64,000 nucleotides of DNA. It comes from Methylorubrum suomiense (lineage in GTDB: Bacteria; Pseudomonadota; Alphaproteobacteria; Rhizobiales; Beijerinckiaceae). Under the pieces are notes generated by a model. It saw only the letters and a list, made by a program, of their open reading frames with translations, searched no databases and was not told the origin of the DNA. The first letter of the stretch is position 1; every line of letters starts with the position of its first letter. Both the position numbers and the translations under genes were made by a program. This document shows positions 35,558 through 43,325 of the stretch, piece after piece. The stretch covers positions 38,570 through 102,569 of the forward strand of contig NZ_BPRE01000018.1 of NCBI RefSeq assembly GCF_022179765.1, read 5' to 3'.

Positions 35558-36173
35558 CGATGCCTCCCTCGTTCTGGCCCGGCTGGCAGTGGACGATGAC
35601 GGCGAGCCCGCCCTGGCCGACCGCGAAGGGCAGACCCATCAACCAGGGCGAGAGGTGATGCGTCTCGCTGGCCAGCGCCAGCACGGCGAGCCCGGCGAGC
35701 AGGTACCAGGCGCCGACGAGCTGCATGGGGCGGGGCAGGATGCGGATCGAGGCGAACAGCCCGAGCCCGACCAGCACCTGCCACAGGCCCGGCAGCATCC
35801 ACAGCCCCTCGGGCACGAAGCGGGCGAAGACGAGCCCGAGACACAGGCCCGCCCCGCCCGCCGGCAGAAACCCCTCGATGGCGTTGAACACCATGGCGTC
35901 GGCGAAGCCCGAATGGACCTGGCGGGAGCGCCGCACCGCCTCGAAGCCGATCAGCCCGCAGGCGGCGATGGCGGCGGCGATCCACAGCCCGAAGAAGGCG
36001 ACGGGCCGCCCGGTCGGATCGTCGAGGAACAGCGATTGCCCGGCCGCCACCGCCAAGGCCAGCCCTCCGGTCGCCGCCAGCGTCGCCGTTCCGAGTCCGC
36101 GGAAGGCGGTGTCGCGCGCGATCTGCATCCGGATCGCGACGATGTCGGCAAGGGCCCTGTCCAGATCCTGCAT
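35550..36173 (-). CDS. Membrane protein partner of the winged-helix regulator
   Basis: A 207-residue protein that starts MQDLDRALADIVAIRMQIAR, a short cytoplasmic helix. It then has about six hydrophobic segments (TLAATGGLALAVAAGQSLFL, FFGLWIAAAIAACGLIGFEA, LWQVLVGLGLFASI, WYLLAGLAVLALA and others). I recognise the type as the membrane protein regularly found in front of HTH_34 regulators, but know no defined function. It could sense something in the membrane and pass it to the regulator. In-frame starts at 36209 and 36221 exist; 36173 is chosen for the family-like N-terminus and the GGGTGGG upstream. Confidence 0.7.
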   Translation of the reverse strand: MQDLDRALADIVAIRMQIARDTAFRGLGTATLAATGGLALAVAAGQSLFLDDPTGRPVAFFGLWIAAAIAACGLIGFEAVRRSRQVHSGFADAMVFNAIEGFLPAGGAGLCLGLVFARFVPEGLWMLPGLWQVLVGLGLFASIRILPRPMQLVGAWYLLAGLAVLALASETHHLSPWLMGLPFAVGQGGLAVIVHCQPGQNEGGIDA

Positions 36174-36200
36174 CACGCGCCCACCCCCGTGGCCGAATTC

Positions 36201-36217
36201 ACTTTGCATCGCAAAGT
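36201..36217. promoter_or_regulatory. Candidate operator of the membrane protein-regulator operon
   Basis: A perfect inverted repeat ACTTTGC-ATC-GCAAAGT, 28 bases upstream of the membrane-protein start. It overlaps the -10 element proposed at 36213-36218. A near copy lies at the cis-prenyltransferase gene. The encoded winged-helix protein is the likely binder. Confidence 0.6.
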
Positions 36218-36240
36218 ACACGCGGAGGCAGAGCCGTCAA
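36213..36240 (-). promoter_or_regulatory. Predicted promoter of the membrane protein-regulator operon
   Basis: Read on the minus strand, TTGACG (36240-36235), a 16-base spacer and TACTTT (36218-36213) resemble a housekeeping promoter. The -10 sits in one arm of the inverted repeat, the layout of simple autorepression. The spacer is one base shorter than ideal. Confidence 0.45.
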
Positions 36241-36273
36241 GCGGGGGCCGAGTGCGGAGAGGCACGCCCGCCT

Positions 36274-36296
36274 CGCGGGGAGCCTGGCTCCCCGCG
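36274..36296 (-). terminator. Strong hairpin after the VOC gene
   Basis: CGCGGGGAGCC and GGCTCCCCGCG are perfect 11-base complements separated by one base. It lies on the 3' side of the minus-strand VOC gene and upstream of the next minus-strand promoter. No U-tract is present. Confidence 0.5.
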
Positions 36297-36337
36297 CCTT
36301 CCCCCGACGAGGCGGCATGCGCCTCGCCGGATGGCGC

Positions 36338-36820
36338 TCACGCCTCCGCCCGCAGGGCCGCGAGGTCGAGCCGACGGGTGACCATGGCGAGGGTGCCGTC
36401 CGGGTTCCGCGGCCACTCGGCCTCCGGGCGGTCGCGGTAGAGTTCGACCCCGTTGCCGTCGGGATCGCGCAGGTAGAGCGCCTCGGACACACCGTGGTCG
36501 CTCGCCCCGTCGAGGGGGATGCCGGCGGCCTCGACCCGGCGCAGGGCGTCGGCGAGGGCGGCCCGATCGGGATAGAGGATCGCGAGATGGTAGAGCCCGG
36601 TGGTGCCGGGGGGCGGGGGCGTCCCGCCCGCGCTTTCCCAGGTGTTGAGACCGATATGGTGGTGGTAGCCCCCGGCGGAGACGAAGGCCGCCTGGCTGCC
36701 GTAGCGTTGCGTCAGGGCAAAGCCCAGCACGCCGCCATAGAAGCCGAGGGCCCGCTCCAGATCGGCCACCTTCAGGTGGACATGGCCGATGCGGGTCTGC
36801 GGATGGATCGATCCGGTCAT
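36338..36820 (-). CDS. VOC family (glyoxalase/dioxygenase fold) protein
   Basis: A 160-residue protein with the paired beta-alpha-beta-beta-beta units of the vicinal oxygen chelate fold. Metal ligands are suggested by IGHVHLKVADLERALGFY (His near residue 14), GLYHLAILYPDRAAL and the late RDPDGNGVELYRDRPE (Glu). The family covers glyoxalases, extradiol dioxygenases and resistance proteins; catechol-2,3-dioxygenase-like members have this length. GGGGAGG precedes the ATG. It follows the DoxX gene by 20 bases and is probably co-transcribed with it from the promoter divergent to the LysR gene. Confidence 0.83.
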   Translation of the reverse strand: MTGSIHPQTRIGHVHLKVADLERALGFYGGVLGFALTQRYGSQAAFVSAGGYHHHIGLNTWESAGGTPPPPGTTGLYHLAILYPDRAALADALRRVEAAGIPLDGASDHGVSEALYLRDPDGNGVELYRDRPEAEWPRNPDGTLAMVTRRLDLAALRAEA

Positions 36821-36840
36821 GGTCCCCTCCCCCTGGTCTC

Positions 36841-37272
36841 TTAGTCCCGCCGCAGGGCGTAGGCGCCGCCGCCGAGCCCGGCCTGGACGAGGAGCATGAC
36901 CGCCCAGAGGCCGGCGAATTCCCAGCCGCCGCCCGGATTCTGCGCGAAGAAGCCGTTGGCGCCGTGCACGGTGACGATGGCGCCCACTAGGATCGGCACC
37001 AGGGCGAGCGCCACGATCCGCGCGTAGAATCCGAGGATCAGGGCGAGGCCGCCGAGCGCCTCCGCGGCGATCACCGCGTAGCCGAGGGCGGGCGGCAGGC
37101 CGAGGGAGCCGAAGAAGGCGGCGGTGCCCGCCGGGGTGAACACGAACAGCTTCAGGCCCGCATGGGCCAGGAACAGGCCGCCGAGGGTGAGCCGCAGCAG
37201 CAGGGCGGCGTAGGGGGCGGTGCGGGATTCGACGCCGGCTTGGGCGGGCAGGGGCGCGGTCAGGGCGGTCAT
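36841..37272 (-). CDS. DoxX family membrane protein
   Basis: A 143-residue inner-membrane protein with four helices. The DoxX signature is LLLRLTLGGLFLAHAGLKLF, GYAVIAAEALGGLALILGFY and the FAGLWAVMLLVQAGLGGG end. DoxX proteins are small quinone-linked membrane proteins with loosely known roles in redox stress. ATG at 37272 with AGGAGA upstream; an in-frame start at 37353 would overlap the divergent promoter. It is first of a two-gene unit with the VOC gene. Control by the divergent LysR protein is likely from position. Confidence 0.85.
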   Translation of the reverse strand: MTALTAPLPAQAGVESRTAPYAALLLRLTLGGLFLAHAGLKLFVFTPAGTAAFFGSLGLPPALGYAVIAAEALGGLALILGFYARIVALALVPILVGAIVTVHGANGFFAQNPGGGWEFAGLWAVMLLVQAGLGGGAYALRRD

Positions 37273-37357
37273 GGCAGTCTCCTGTGAGCATGGTCGGCAA
37301 TGAGGCGATCCTGCACCGGGGGCTTTCTTGCGATAATCAGGAGATTTCGCCATTCAT

Positions 37358-37376
37358 CTCACATCGTCAGAGTGAG
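37358..37376. promoter_or_regulatory. Candidate LysR binding site
   Basis: CTCAC-N9-GTGAG in the doxX-lysR intergenic region, containing a T-N11-A core (T37359, A37371) as in LysR-type sites. It ends 8 bases before the LysR start codon, so it would also allow autoregulation. Confidence 0.45.
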
Positions 37377-37384
37377 GTGGGCCG

Positions 37385-38326
37385 ATGCTCGACCGGGTGA
37401 CCGGGATGCAGGTCTTCGTTCGGGTGGCGGCCCTCGGCAGCTTCTCCGCGGCGGGCCGGGCGCTCGGCCTGTCGCAGACCGGGGTGACCAAGCACGTGGC
37501 GGCGCTGGAGGCGCGGCTGGGGGCACGGCTCCTCCACCGCACGACCCGGCGCCTGACGCTGACGGAGGCGGGCCGGACCTATCTCGAGGCTTGCGAGCGC
37601 ATCCTGGCGGAGATCGCGGAGGCGGAGGCCGGCATCGGCGCCGAGGCCCTGGAGGCGCGCGGCACCCTCCGGCTCAACGTGCCGCTCTCCTTCGGCGTCC
37701 GCCGGATCGCCCCGGCCCTGGCCGCCTTCTGCGCCGCGCATCCGGCCGTGACGGTGGAGCTCGGCCTCAACGATCGCCGTGTCGATCTGATCGAGGAGGG
37801 CTGGGATCTGGCCGTACGGATCGGGCCCCTGGCCGATTCGAGTCTGATCGCCCGCCCTCTCGCACCCTGCCGCCTCGCCCTCTGCGCTGCCCCCACCTAC
37901 CTCGCCCGGCACGGCCTGCCGCGAAGGCCTGCCGATCTGGGCCGGCACAATTGCCTCGGCTACACCCTGGCGGCGGAGGGACACTGGACGTTCGACGGGA
38001 CGCCCGTTCCGGTCACCGGGACGCTGCGGGCCTCGAACGGCGCGGCCCTGGTCGCGGCGGCGATCGAGGGGCTCGGCCTGATCTACCAGCCGACCTTCCT
38101 CGTCGCCGACGCCCTGCGGGCCGGCACGCTGGTGGCCCTCGACCTCGGCGCCCTGCCCGTCCTGCCGATCCACGCCCTGATGCCGCCGGGCCGCCGCCCG
38201 GCCAAGACGCGGGTCTTCCTCGCCGCCCTGACGCAGCTCTTCGCGGGCGAGCCGGATTGGGACCGGGACTTGCCCGAACCGGTGCGGGGTGAGAGCGATC
38301 AGACCCGGCGGACGGGGCCGGGATAG
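37385..38326 (+). CDS. LysR family transcriptional regulator
   Basis: A 313-residue regulator. The N-terminal winged helix is MQVFVRVAALGSFSAAGRAL then LSQTGVTKHVAALEARLGARL. The rest is a periplasmic-binding-like effector domain (TLRLNVPLSFGVRRIAPALA onward). It belongs to the large subgroup that controls a divergent redox-type gene, here doxX and the VOC gene. GAGG lies before the ATG. Its last 28 bases overlap, on the other strand, the end of the PIN-toxin gene. Confidence 0.92.
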   Translation: MLDRVTGMQVFVRVAALGSFSAAGRALGLSQTGVTKHVAALEARLGARLLHRTTRRLTLTEAGRTYLEACERILAEIAEAEAGIGAEALEARGTLRLNVPLSFGVRRIAPALAAFCAAHPAVTVELGLNDRRVDLIEEGWDLAVRIGPLADSSLIARPLAPCRLALCAAPTYLARHGLPRRPADLGRHNCLGYTLAAEGHWTFDGTPVPVTGTLRASNGAALVAAAIEGLGLIYQPTFLVADALRAGTLVALDLGALPVLPIHALMPPGRRPAKTRVFLAALTQLFAGEPDWDRDLPEPVRGESDQTRRTGPG

Positions 38327-38685
38327 CGTGCGAGAAGCCCATCCGCGGTCAGCAGCGTGAGCCCCTCTACCAGGGCCTGGGCAACGAGGAGCCGGTCGAA
38401 GGGATCCTTGTGGATCAGAGGCAGGGTTTCGACAGCCACGGCGTGTGATCCGAGGACGGTGAGTTCCTCATACCCATTCGCGATCAGTCCGTGGCGCAGC
38501 ATCCGGCTATCGATCCGGAAATCGGGCCGCTTGAGGCTACGCTTGATCGCGATCTCCCACAGACTCGCCACGCTGAAGATGAGAACGTTGGTGGTGTCCT
38601 CGATCAGAACACGGGCTGCCGGAGACAGGCGGCTGGAGCCTTCGGCGACCCAGATCAAGAGATGCGTGTCGAGGAGGAGCCTCAC
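38299..38685 (-). CDS. PIN domain toxin (VapC type)
   Basis: A 128-residue PIN-fold ribonuclease. The acidic metal-binding residues are in MRLLLDTHLLIW (Asp6), VASLWEIAIK (Glu) and IHKDPFDRLLVAQA (two Asp), with the final Asp in LLTADGLLARYPG. VapC toxins cut tRNA or rRNA at defined sites and are held inactive by the antitoxin made with them. The start overlaps the stop of the antitoxin gene (ATGA), a standard arrangement. All four acidic positions are present, so the toxin looks active. Confidence 0.9.
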   Translation of the reverse strand: MRLLLDTHLLIWVAEGSSRLSPAARVLIEDTTNVLIFSVASLWEIAIKRSLKRPDFRIDSRMLRHGLIANGYEELTVLGSHAVAVETLPLIHKDPFDRLLVAQALVEGLTLLTADGLLARYPGPVRRV

Positions 38686-38942
38686 GGCTCTGCCTTGCCC
38701 TTGTACGCGCCCTCGAACATCCGAATAATTTCATCCTGGAACATCGTGTCGAAATCGTCGGGCACGGAGATCTGACCGGCCAGGAACCCGATCCGCCGGG
38801 CGCGCGGGGCCTCCGCTTCGGCCGGGACGACCCGGACCAGGGGGCGGCCGTCCTGCGCGATCACGAACGCTTCGCCGCGGGCGGCTTCCTCGACCAATCG
38901 GGACAGATCGGCCTCGGCCTCGCGGAGGCTGACCGTTTTCAT
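38682..38942 (-). CDS. Antitoxin, Phd/YefM family
   Basis: An 86-residue protein with the Phd/YefM N-terminal DNA-binding fold (MKTVSLREAEADLSRLVEEA, then GEAFVIAQDGRPLVRVVP). The C-terminal tail (FDTMFQDEIIRMFEGAYKG) would wrap the toxin. It should repress its own promoter with the toxin as co-repressor. The ATG at 38942 has GGAG in front; an in-frame ATG at 38954 is possible. It overlaps the PIN-toxin gene by four bases. Confidence 0.88.
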   Translation of the reverse strand: MKTVSLREAEADLSRLVEEAARGEAFVIAQDGRPLVRVVPAEAEAPRARRIGFLAGQISVPDDFDTMFQDEIIRMFEGAYKGKAEP

Positions 38943-39074
38943 GGCGGTCTCCATGGATGAGAGCGGGTCGACGGTATTCGGTGCCATTCGGCCCGGCAAG
39001 CGCGTCCACGTGAGCCGCAGCGTTCATACCCTTGAACTCTTCCGCCGAGCCCCGGTCCGGCCCATATTGGTCCC

Positions 39075-41822
39075 ATGCCCGCACCGAAGAAACCGCGCGC
39101 CGCCCCTGCGCGGGCTGACAAGCCCGAGCTGAAGCCGCTCGACGAGCATCTCGCCGCCCTGCTCAGCCCGGCGCTCAACCGCGAACGCCTCCGGATGCCC
39201 GAGGCCTTGCCGGAGCCGCCCCGGAAAGAGCGCGGCCGCACGGGCGAGGCCAAGGCACATGCGAAGGCAAATGCCAAGGGGCGTGCGAAGAGCGAAGGGA
39301 CGGGTGAGGCGACCGCCGCGAAGCGGATCGCGCAGGACGGTTTCGCCGAGGCGCCGCAGGCGGGCTTCGCCCTGGGCGATGCGGCCGATGTCGATCCGCG
39401 CCTGGCCCAGGCCCTCGGCCTGATCCCGCCCGATGACGGGCCGACCCCCGGCAACGGACCGGAGGAGACGCCCTCGCTGGCCACGGAGGGGGTGTCCGCC
39501 ACCGTCGAGGCCCTCGAACGGCTCCTCACCGAGGGCAACCCGCTGTTCAAGAATGGCGAGGCCTGGGTGCCGCACCGGCCCGAGCGGCCGGCGAAGTCCG
39601 AGGGCGGCTACAAATTCACGCTGAAATCCGATTTCACCCCCGCAGGCGACCAGCCGACCGCCATCGCGGCGCTCGTCGAGGGCGTGAAGGCGGTCGAGCG
39701 CGATCAGGTGCTGCTCGGCGTCACGGGCTCCGGAAAGACCTTCACGATGGCCAAGGTCATCGAGGAGACCCAGCGCCCGGCCCTGATCCTGGCGCCGAAC
39801 AAGACGCTCGCCGCCCAGCTCTACGGCGAGTTCAAGAGCTTCTTCCCCGACAACGCGGTCGAGTACTTCGTCTCCTACTACGACTACTACCAGCCGGAGG
39901 CCTACGTCCCGCGCTCGGATACCTTCATCGAGAAGGAATCCTCGATCAACGAGCAGATCGACCGGATGCGCCACTCGGCCACCCGCGCCCTGCTGGAGCG
40001 GGACGACGTCATCATCGTCGCCTCCGTGTCCTGCATCTACGGCATCGGCTCGGTCGAGACCTACACGGCGATGTCGTTCACGGTGTCGCTTGGCGAGAGG
40101 ATCGAGCAGCGCCAACTCATCGCCGACCTCGTGGCGCTCCAGTACAAGCGCATCCAGTCCGACTTCGCCCGCGGCACGTTCCGCGTCCGCGGCGACGTGA
40201 TCGAACTCTGGCCGGCCCACTTGGAGGATCGCGGCTGGCGCATCGGCCTGTTCGGCGACGAGATCGAGTCGATCGTCGAGTTCGATCCCCTGACCGGCAA
40301 GAAGATCAACGAACTGAAGTTCGTGAAGGTCTACGCCAACTCGCACTACGTCACGCCGCGCCCGACGCTGCAGCAGGCGATCAAGGGCATCAAGACCGAG
40401 CTGAAGCTCCGCGTCGAGGAACTGACGAAGATGGGCCGGTTGATCGAGGCCCAGCGCCTGGAGCAGCGCTGCACCTTCGACATCGAGATGATCGAGGCGA
40501 CCGGCGCCTGCAACGGCATCGAGAATTACTCGCGCTACCTGACCGGGCGGAAGCCCGGCGAGCCGCCGCCGACCCTGTTCGAGTACCTGCCGGATAACGC
40601 CCTCGTCTTCACCGACGAGAGCCACGTCACCGTGCCGCAGATCGGCGGCATGTACCGGGGCGACTTCCGCCGTAAGGCGACGCTGGCCGAGTACGGCTTC
40701 CGCCTGCCCTCCTGCCTCGACAACCGCCCGCTGCGCTTCGAGGAATGGGACGCGATGCGGCCCCAATCGGTCCACGTCTCGGCCACGCCCGGCAAGTGGG
40801 AGATGGAGCGGACGCAGGGCGTCTTCGCCGAGCAGGTCATCCGCCCGACCGGCCTCGTCGATCCGGTGATCGAGATCCGCCCGGCCCGCTCCCAGGTCGA
40901 CGACCTCTTGGGCGAGGTTCGCGCGGTCGCCCAGGCCGGCTACCGGACGCTGGTGACCACGCTCACCAAGCGCATGGCCGAGGACCTGACCGAGTATCTG
41001 CACGAGAATTCGGTGCGGGTGCGCTACATGCACTCCGACATCGACACCCTGGAGCGCATCGAGATCATTCGCGATCTGCGCTTGGGTGCCTTCGATGTCC
41101 TCATCGGCATCAACCTGCTGCGCGAGGGCCTCGACATCCCCGAATGCGCCCTGGTCGCCATCCTCGATGCCGACAAGGAGGGCTTCCTCCGTTCCGAGAC
41201 CTCGCTGATCCAGACCATCGGCCGCGCGGCCCGCAACGCCGATGCCCGCTGCATCCTCTACGCCGACAGCATCACCGGCTCGATGGAGCGGGCGATGGCG
41301 GAGACCGAGCGCCGCCGCACCAAGCAGCTCGCCTACAACGAAGAGCACGGCATCACGCCGCAATCGGTCAAGCGCGGCATCGCGGACATCCTCGAGAGCG
41401 TCTACGAGCGCGACCATGTCCGCGTCGATACCGGGCTCGCCAAGGACGCCATCACCGTCGGCCACAATCTCAAGGCCGTCATGGCGGATCTCGAGAAGCG
41501 GATGCGCGCGGCGGCCGCCGACCTCGATTTCGAGGAGGCCGCCCGCCTGCGCGACGAGCTGAAGCGCCTCCAGGCCACGGAGCTGATGGTCTCCGACGAT
41601 CCCATGGCCCGCCAGGGCGATGTCGAGCGCGAGGCCGGCCGCTACGGCCAGAAGGGCAGCCGCATCGCCAAGCCGACATTGGACAATATGGGCCCCGGCA
41701 CCGATCGCGAATTGCCCGCCGGCGCCGTGCCCTGGCAGGAGCGGCCCAAGGCGCGCTCGACGCAGGGGCTGGGCGGTCAGAAGCCCCGCTACAAGGGTGG
41801 CGGGGGACGCAAGCGCGGCTGA
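39075..41822 (+). CDS. uvrB: Excinuclease ABC subunit B with long N-terminal extension
   Basis: A 915-residue protein. Residues from about 180 onward are a full UvrB helicase-like damage verifier: Walker A LLGVTGSGKTFTMA, the beta-hairpin FVSYYDYYQPEAYVP, Walker B ALVFTDESHVT, the helicase motifs LREGLDIPE and QTIGRAARN, and a UVR domain (DLEKRMRAAAADLDFEEAARLRDEL) that binds UvrC. The first 180 residues are Lys/Ala/Pro/Glu-rich (PRAAPARADKPELKPLDEHL; KAHAKANAKGRAK) and have no counterpart in E. coli UvrB. A short basic tail (KPRYKGGGGRKRG) follows the UVR domain. The ATG at 39075 is the natural start of the open frame. Confidence 0.95.
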   Translation: MPAPKKPRAAPARADKPELKPLDEHLAALLSPALNRERLRMPEALPEPPRKERGRTGEAKAHAKANAKGRAKSEGTGEATAAKRIAQDGFAEAPQAGFALGDAADVDPRLAQALGLIPPDDGPTPGNGPEETPSLATEGVSATVEALERLLTEGNPLFKNGEAWVPHRPERPAKSEGGYKFTLKSDFTPAGDQPTAIAALVEGVKAVERDQVLLGVTGSGKTFTMAKVIEETQRPALILAPNKTLAAQLYGEFKSFFPDNAVEYFVSYYDYYQPEAYVPRSDTFIEKESSINEQIDRMRHSATRALLERDDVIIVASVSCIYGIGSVETYTAMSFTVSLGERIEQRQLIADLVALQYKRIQSDFARGTFRVRGDVIELWPAHLEDRGWRIGLFGDEIESIVEFDPLTGKKINELKFVKVYANSHYVTPRPTLQQAIKGIKTELKLRVEELTKMGRLIEAQRLEQRCTFDIEMIEATGACNGIENYSRYLTGRKPGEPPPTLFEYLPDNALVFTDESHVTVPQIGGMYRGDFRRKATLAEYGFRLPSCLDNRPLRFEEWDAMRPQSVHVSATPGKWEMERTQGVFAEQVIRPTGLVDPVIEIRPARSQVDDLLGEVRAVAQAGYRTLVTTLTKRMAEDLTEYLHENSVRVRYMHSDIDTLERIEIIRDLRLGAFDVLIGINLLREGLDIPECALVAILDADKEGFLRSETSLIQTIGRAARNADARCILYADSITGSMERAMAETERRRTKQLAYNEEHGITPQSVKRGIADILESVYERDHVRVDTGLAKDAITVGHNLKAVMADLEKRMRAAAADLDFEEAARLRDELKRLQATELMVSDDPMARQGDVEREAGRYGQKGSRIAKPTLDNMGPGTDRELPAGAVPWQERPKARSTQGLGGQKPRYKGGGGRKRG

Positions 41823-42055
41823 GGCGGGCGCCGTCCGGAATCGATCGTACCGGATCGCGTCGCCGCCGCGCGCGATGACGATCTCGGCCTCGCCGAGGGC
41901 GGTCGGCCGGAAACGGGCCGGGACCGGACCTTGCCTGAAACTCGGTCAGGCCGACGTCGGAACCTCGGCCTCTGGCGCCGGATTGGCGTGTCAGACCCTG
42001 CCCGCAGCGGGCCGCCCTTCATCGGCTGCGCGGGTGCTGCCTGATGGAGTCCCCG

Positions 42056-42352
42056 ATGCGCGCCCTCCTTCGACGCCCCCTCGCGGCCGCGTGCCTCGCC
42101 GCCGCCATCCTGCCCGGCGCCGCGCTCGCCCAGACCGTGGCCAATCCGAACGATCAGCCCACCGCCGGCACCCTGCCGTCGGGAACCAGCACCCTGCCCC
42201 GCCAGGATCCCGCCCCCGACCGGCCGTCCGGCGACGTGCGGGCTCCCAGCGCGATCCGGCCCTCGACCTCGGTGGTGCCGGACGGCGGCAAGACCCGCAC
42301 CAACCCCCTCGACCATCTCTCCGCGCGCTACCGCTCCAACCAGGAGAACTGA
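42056..42352 (+). CDS. Small secreted Pro/Thr/Ser-rich protein
   Basis: A 98-residue protein with a signal peptide (MRALLRRPLAAACLAAAILP...GAALA, cleavage near residue 25) and a low-complexity mature part rich in Pro, Asp, Thr and Ser (PNDQPTAGTLPSGTSTLPRQ). I do not recognise a family. A start at 42044 is possible, but 42056 has GGAG at a good distance. It is like the secreted protein at 46538-46852 in layout and composition. Probably periplasmic; no function is suggested. Confidence 0.6.
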   Translation: MRALLRRPLAAACLAAAILPGAALAQTVANPNDQPTAGTLPSGTSTLPRQDPAPDRPSGDVRAPSAIRPSTSVVPDGGKTRTNPLDHLSARYRSNQEN

Positions 42353-42426
42353 TCCAGCCGTGAGACCGGATGGACGCTCCGGCTGTTGAGGCGGCCTCGA
42401 TCGATGCTGCGATCGTTCCCACCCTC

Positions 42427-42536
42427 CCCCTCATCCTGAAGTGCGGAGCGAAGCGCAGCCTCGAAGGCCCCCAGGAATCGTGCGCGACCCAGCGCCGTCC
42501 TTCGAGGCCGCTCGCGCGGCTCCTCAGGATGAGGGG
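42427..42536. repeat. Dispersed palindromic repeat, copy 2
   Basis: It begins CCCCTCATCCTGAAGTGC and ends GCTCCTCAGGATGAGGGG, with GGAGCGAAGCG and CCTTCGAGGCCGC inside as in the other copies. It lies between the small secreted protein gene and the DUF937 gene. Confidence 0.8.
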
Positions 42537-42626
42537 ATGGATGGGGCGAGCCGCGCCTGTTGGCTGTGTCTCGCAACCGCGGCCCAGCCGCGCGTGTTGG
42601 ACGACGATTGGACAAGGGAGAGCCGC

Positions 42627-43316
42627 ATGGGATTGCTCGATCAGGTCATCGGCGGGGTCGTCGGACAGGTTTTGGGCGGAGGGCGTGGCGGTGCTCTGTC
42701 CTCGCCCATCGTCAAGGCGCTGCTCATGCTGCTGCTCGCCAAGGGCGCGAACGGGGGGCTCGGCGACATTCTGGGCCGCCTCGGCGGGCAGGAGGGGCCC
42801 GAGAGCCGGCACCCCATGCCCGACCCCGGTGCCGGCGACGGCGATCTCGGCGGATTCAACCAGAGCCGCCGCAGCGGGCCTCCCGCCCAGGGCGGTTCCG
42901 ATCTCGGCGGCGAGTTCGGCGACTTGGCCGGAATGCTCGACGGGCCGGGTGACGGACGGAGTGATCCGGGCGAGCGCGCCCCCGGCGCCGGCCCCTATGC
43001 CCGCCTCGACCGGGACGAAGCGGACCAGGCCGGGCAAGAAGCTGCGGGTGGGCTGGGCGGCCTGATCGAGCGTTTCGAGCGCGGCGGCCTCGGTGACGTG
43101 ATCGGCTCCTGGATCGGCCACGGGCCGAACCAGACGGTCCAGCCCAATCGCCTCGCCGAGGCGCTCGGCCCCGACACCGTCGAGACGCTGAGCCGCGAGA
43201 CCGGCCTGTCGCGCGACGACCTGCTCGGCCAGCTCGCGCAGGCCCTGCCCGGCGTCGTCGACGCCCTCACGCCGCAGGGCCGTCCCCCGAACCGGGAGGA
43301 TGCCCGCGGCTGGTAG
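42627..43316 (+). CDS. DUF937 (YidB-like) protein
   Basis: A 229-residue Gly-rich protein. The start MGLLDQVIGGVVGQVLGG and the C-terminal segment GLGDVIGSWIGHGPNQTVQP followed by TVETLSRETGLSRDDLLGQL match YidB/DUF937 proteins. Their function is not established. The middle (about residues 50-130) is disordered, rich in Gly, Pro and Asp. A good AAGGGAG precedes the ATG. The GST gene follows by 9 bases, so they may share a transcript. Confidence 0.8.
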   Translation: MGLLDQVIGGVVGQVLGGGRGGALSSPIVKALLMLLLAKGANGGLGDILGRLGGQEGPESRHPMPDPGAGDGDLGGFNQSRRSGPPAQGGSDLGGEFGDLAGMLDGPGDGRSDPGERAPGAGPYARLDRDEADQAGQEAAGGLGGLIERFERGGLGDVIGSWIGHGPNQTVQPNRLAEALGPDTVETLSRETGLSRDDLLGQLAQALPGVVDALTPQGRPPNREDARGW

Positions 43317-43325
43317 GAGGCGTCC

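Noticed and set aside
41883..41897. CTCGGC-CTC-GCCGAG hairpin after uvrB as its terminator
   Set aside because: Short stem, three-base loop, no U-tract; similar small hairpins are frequent in this composition.
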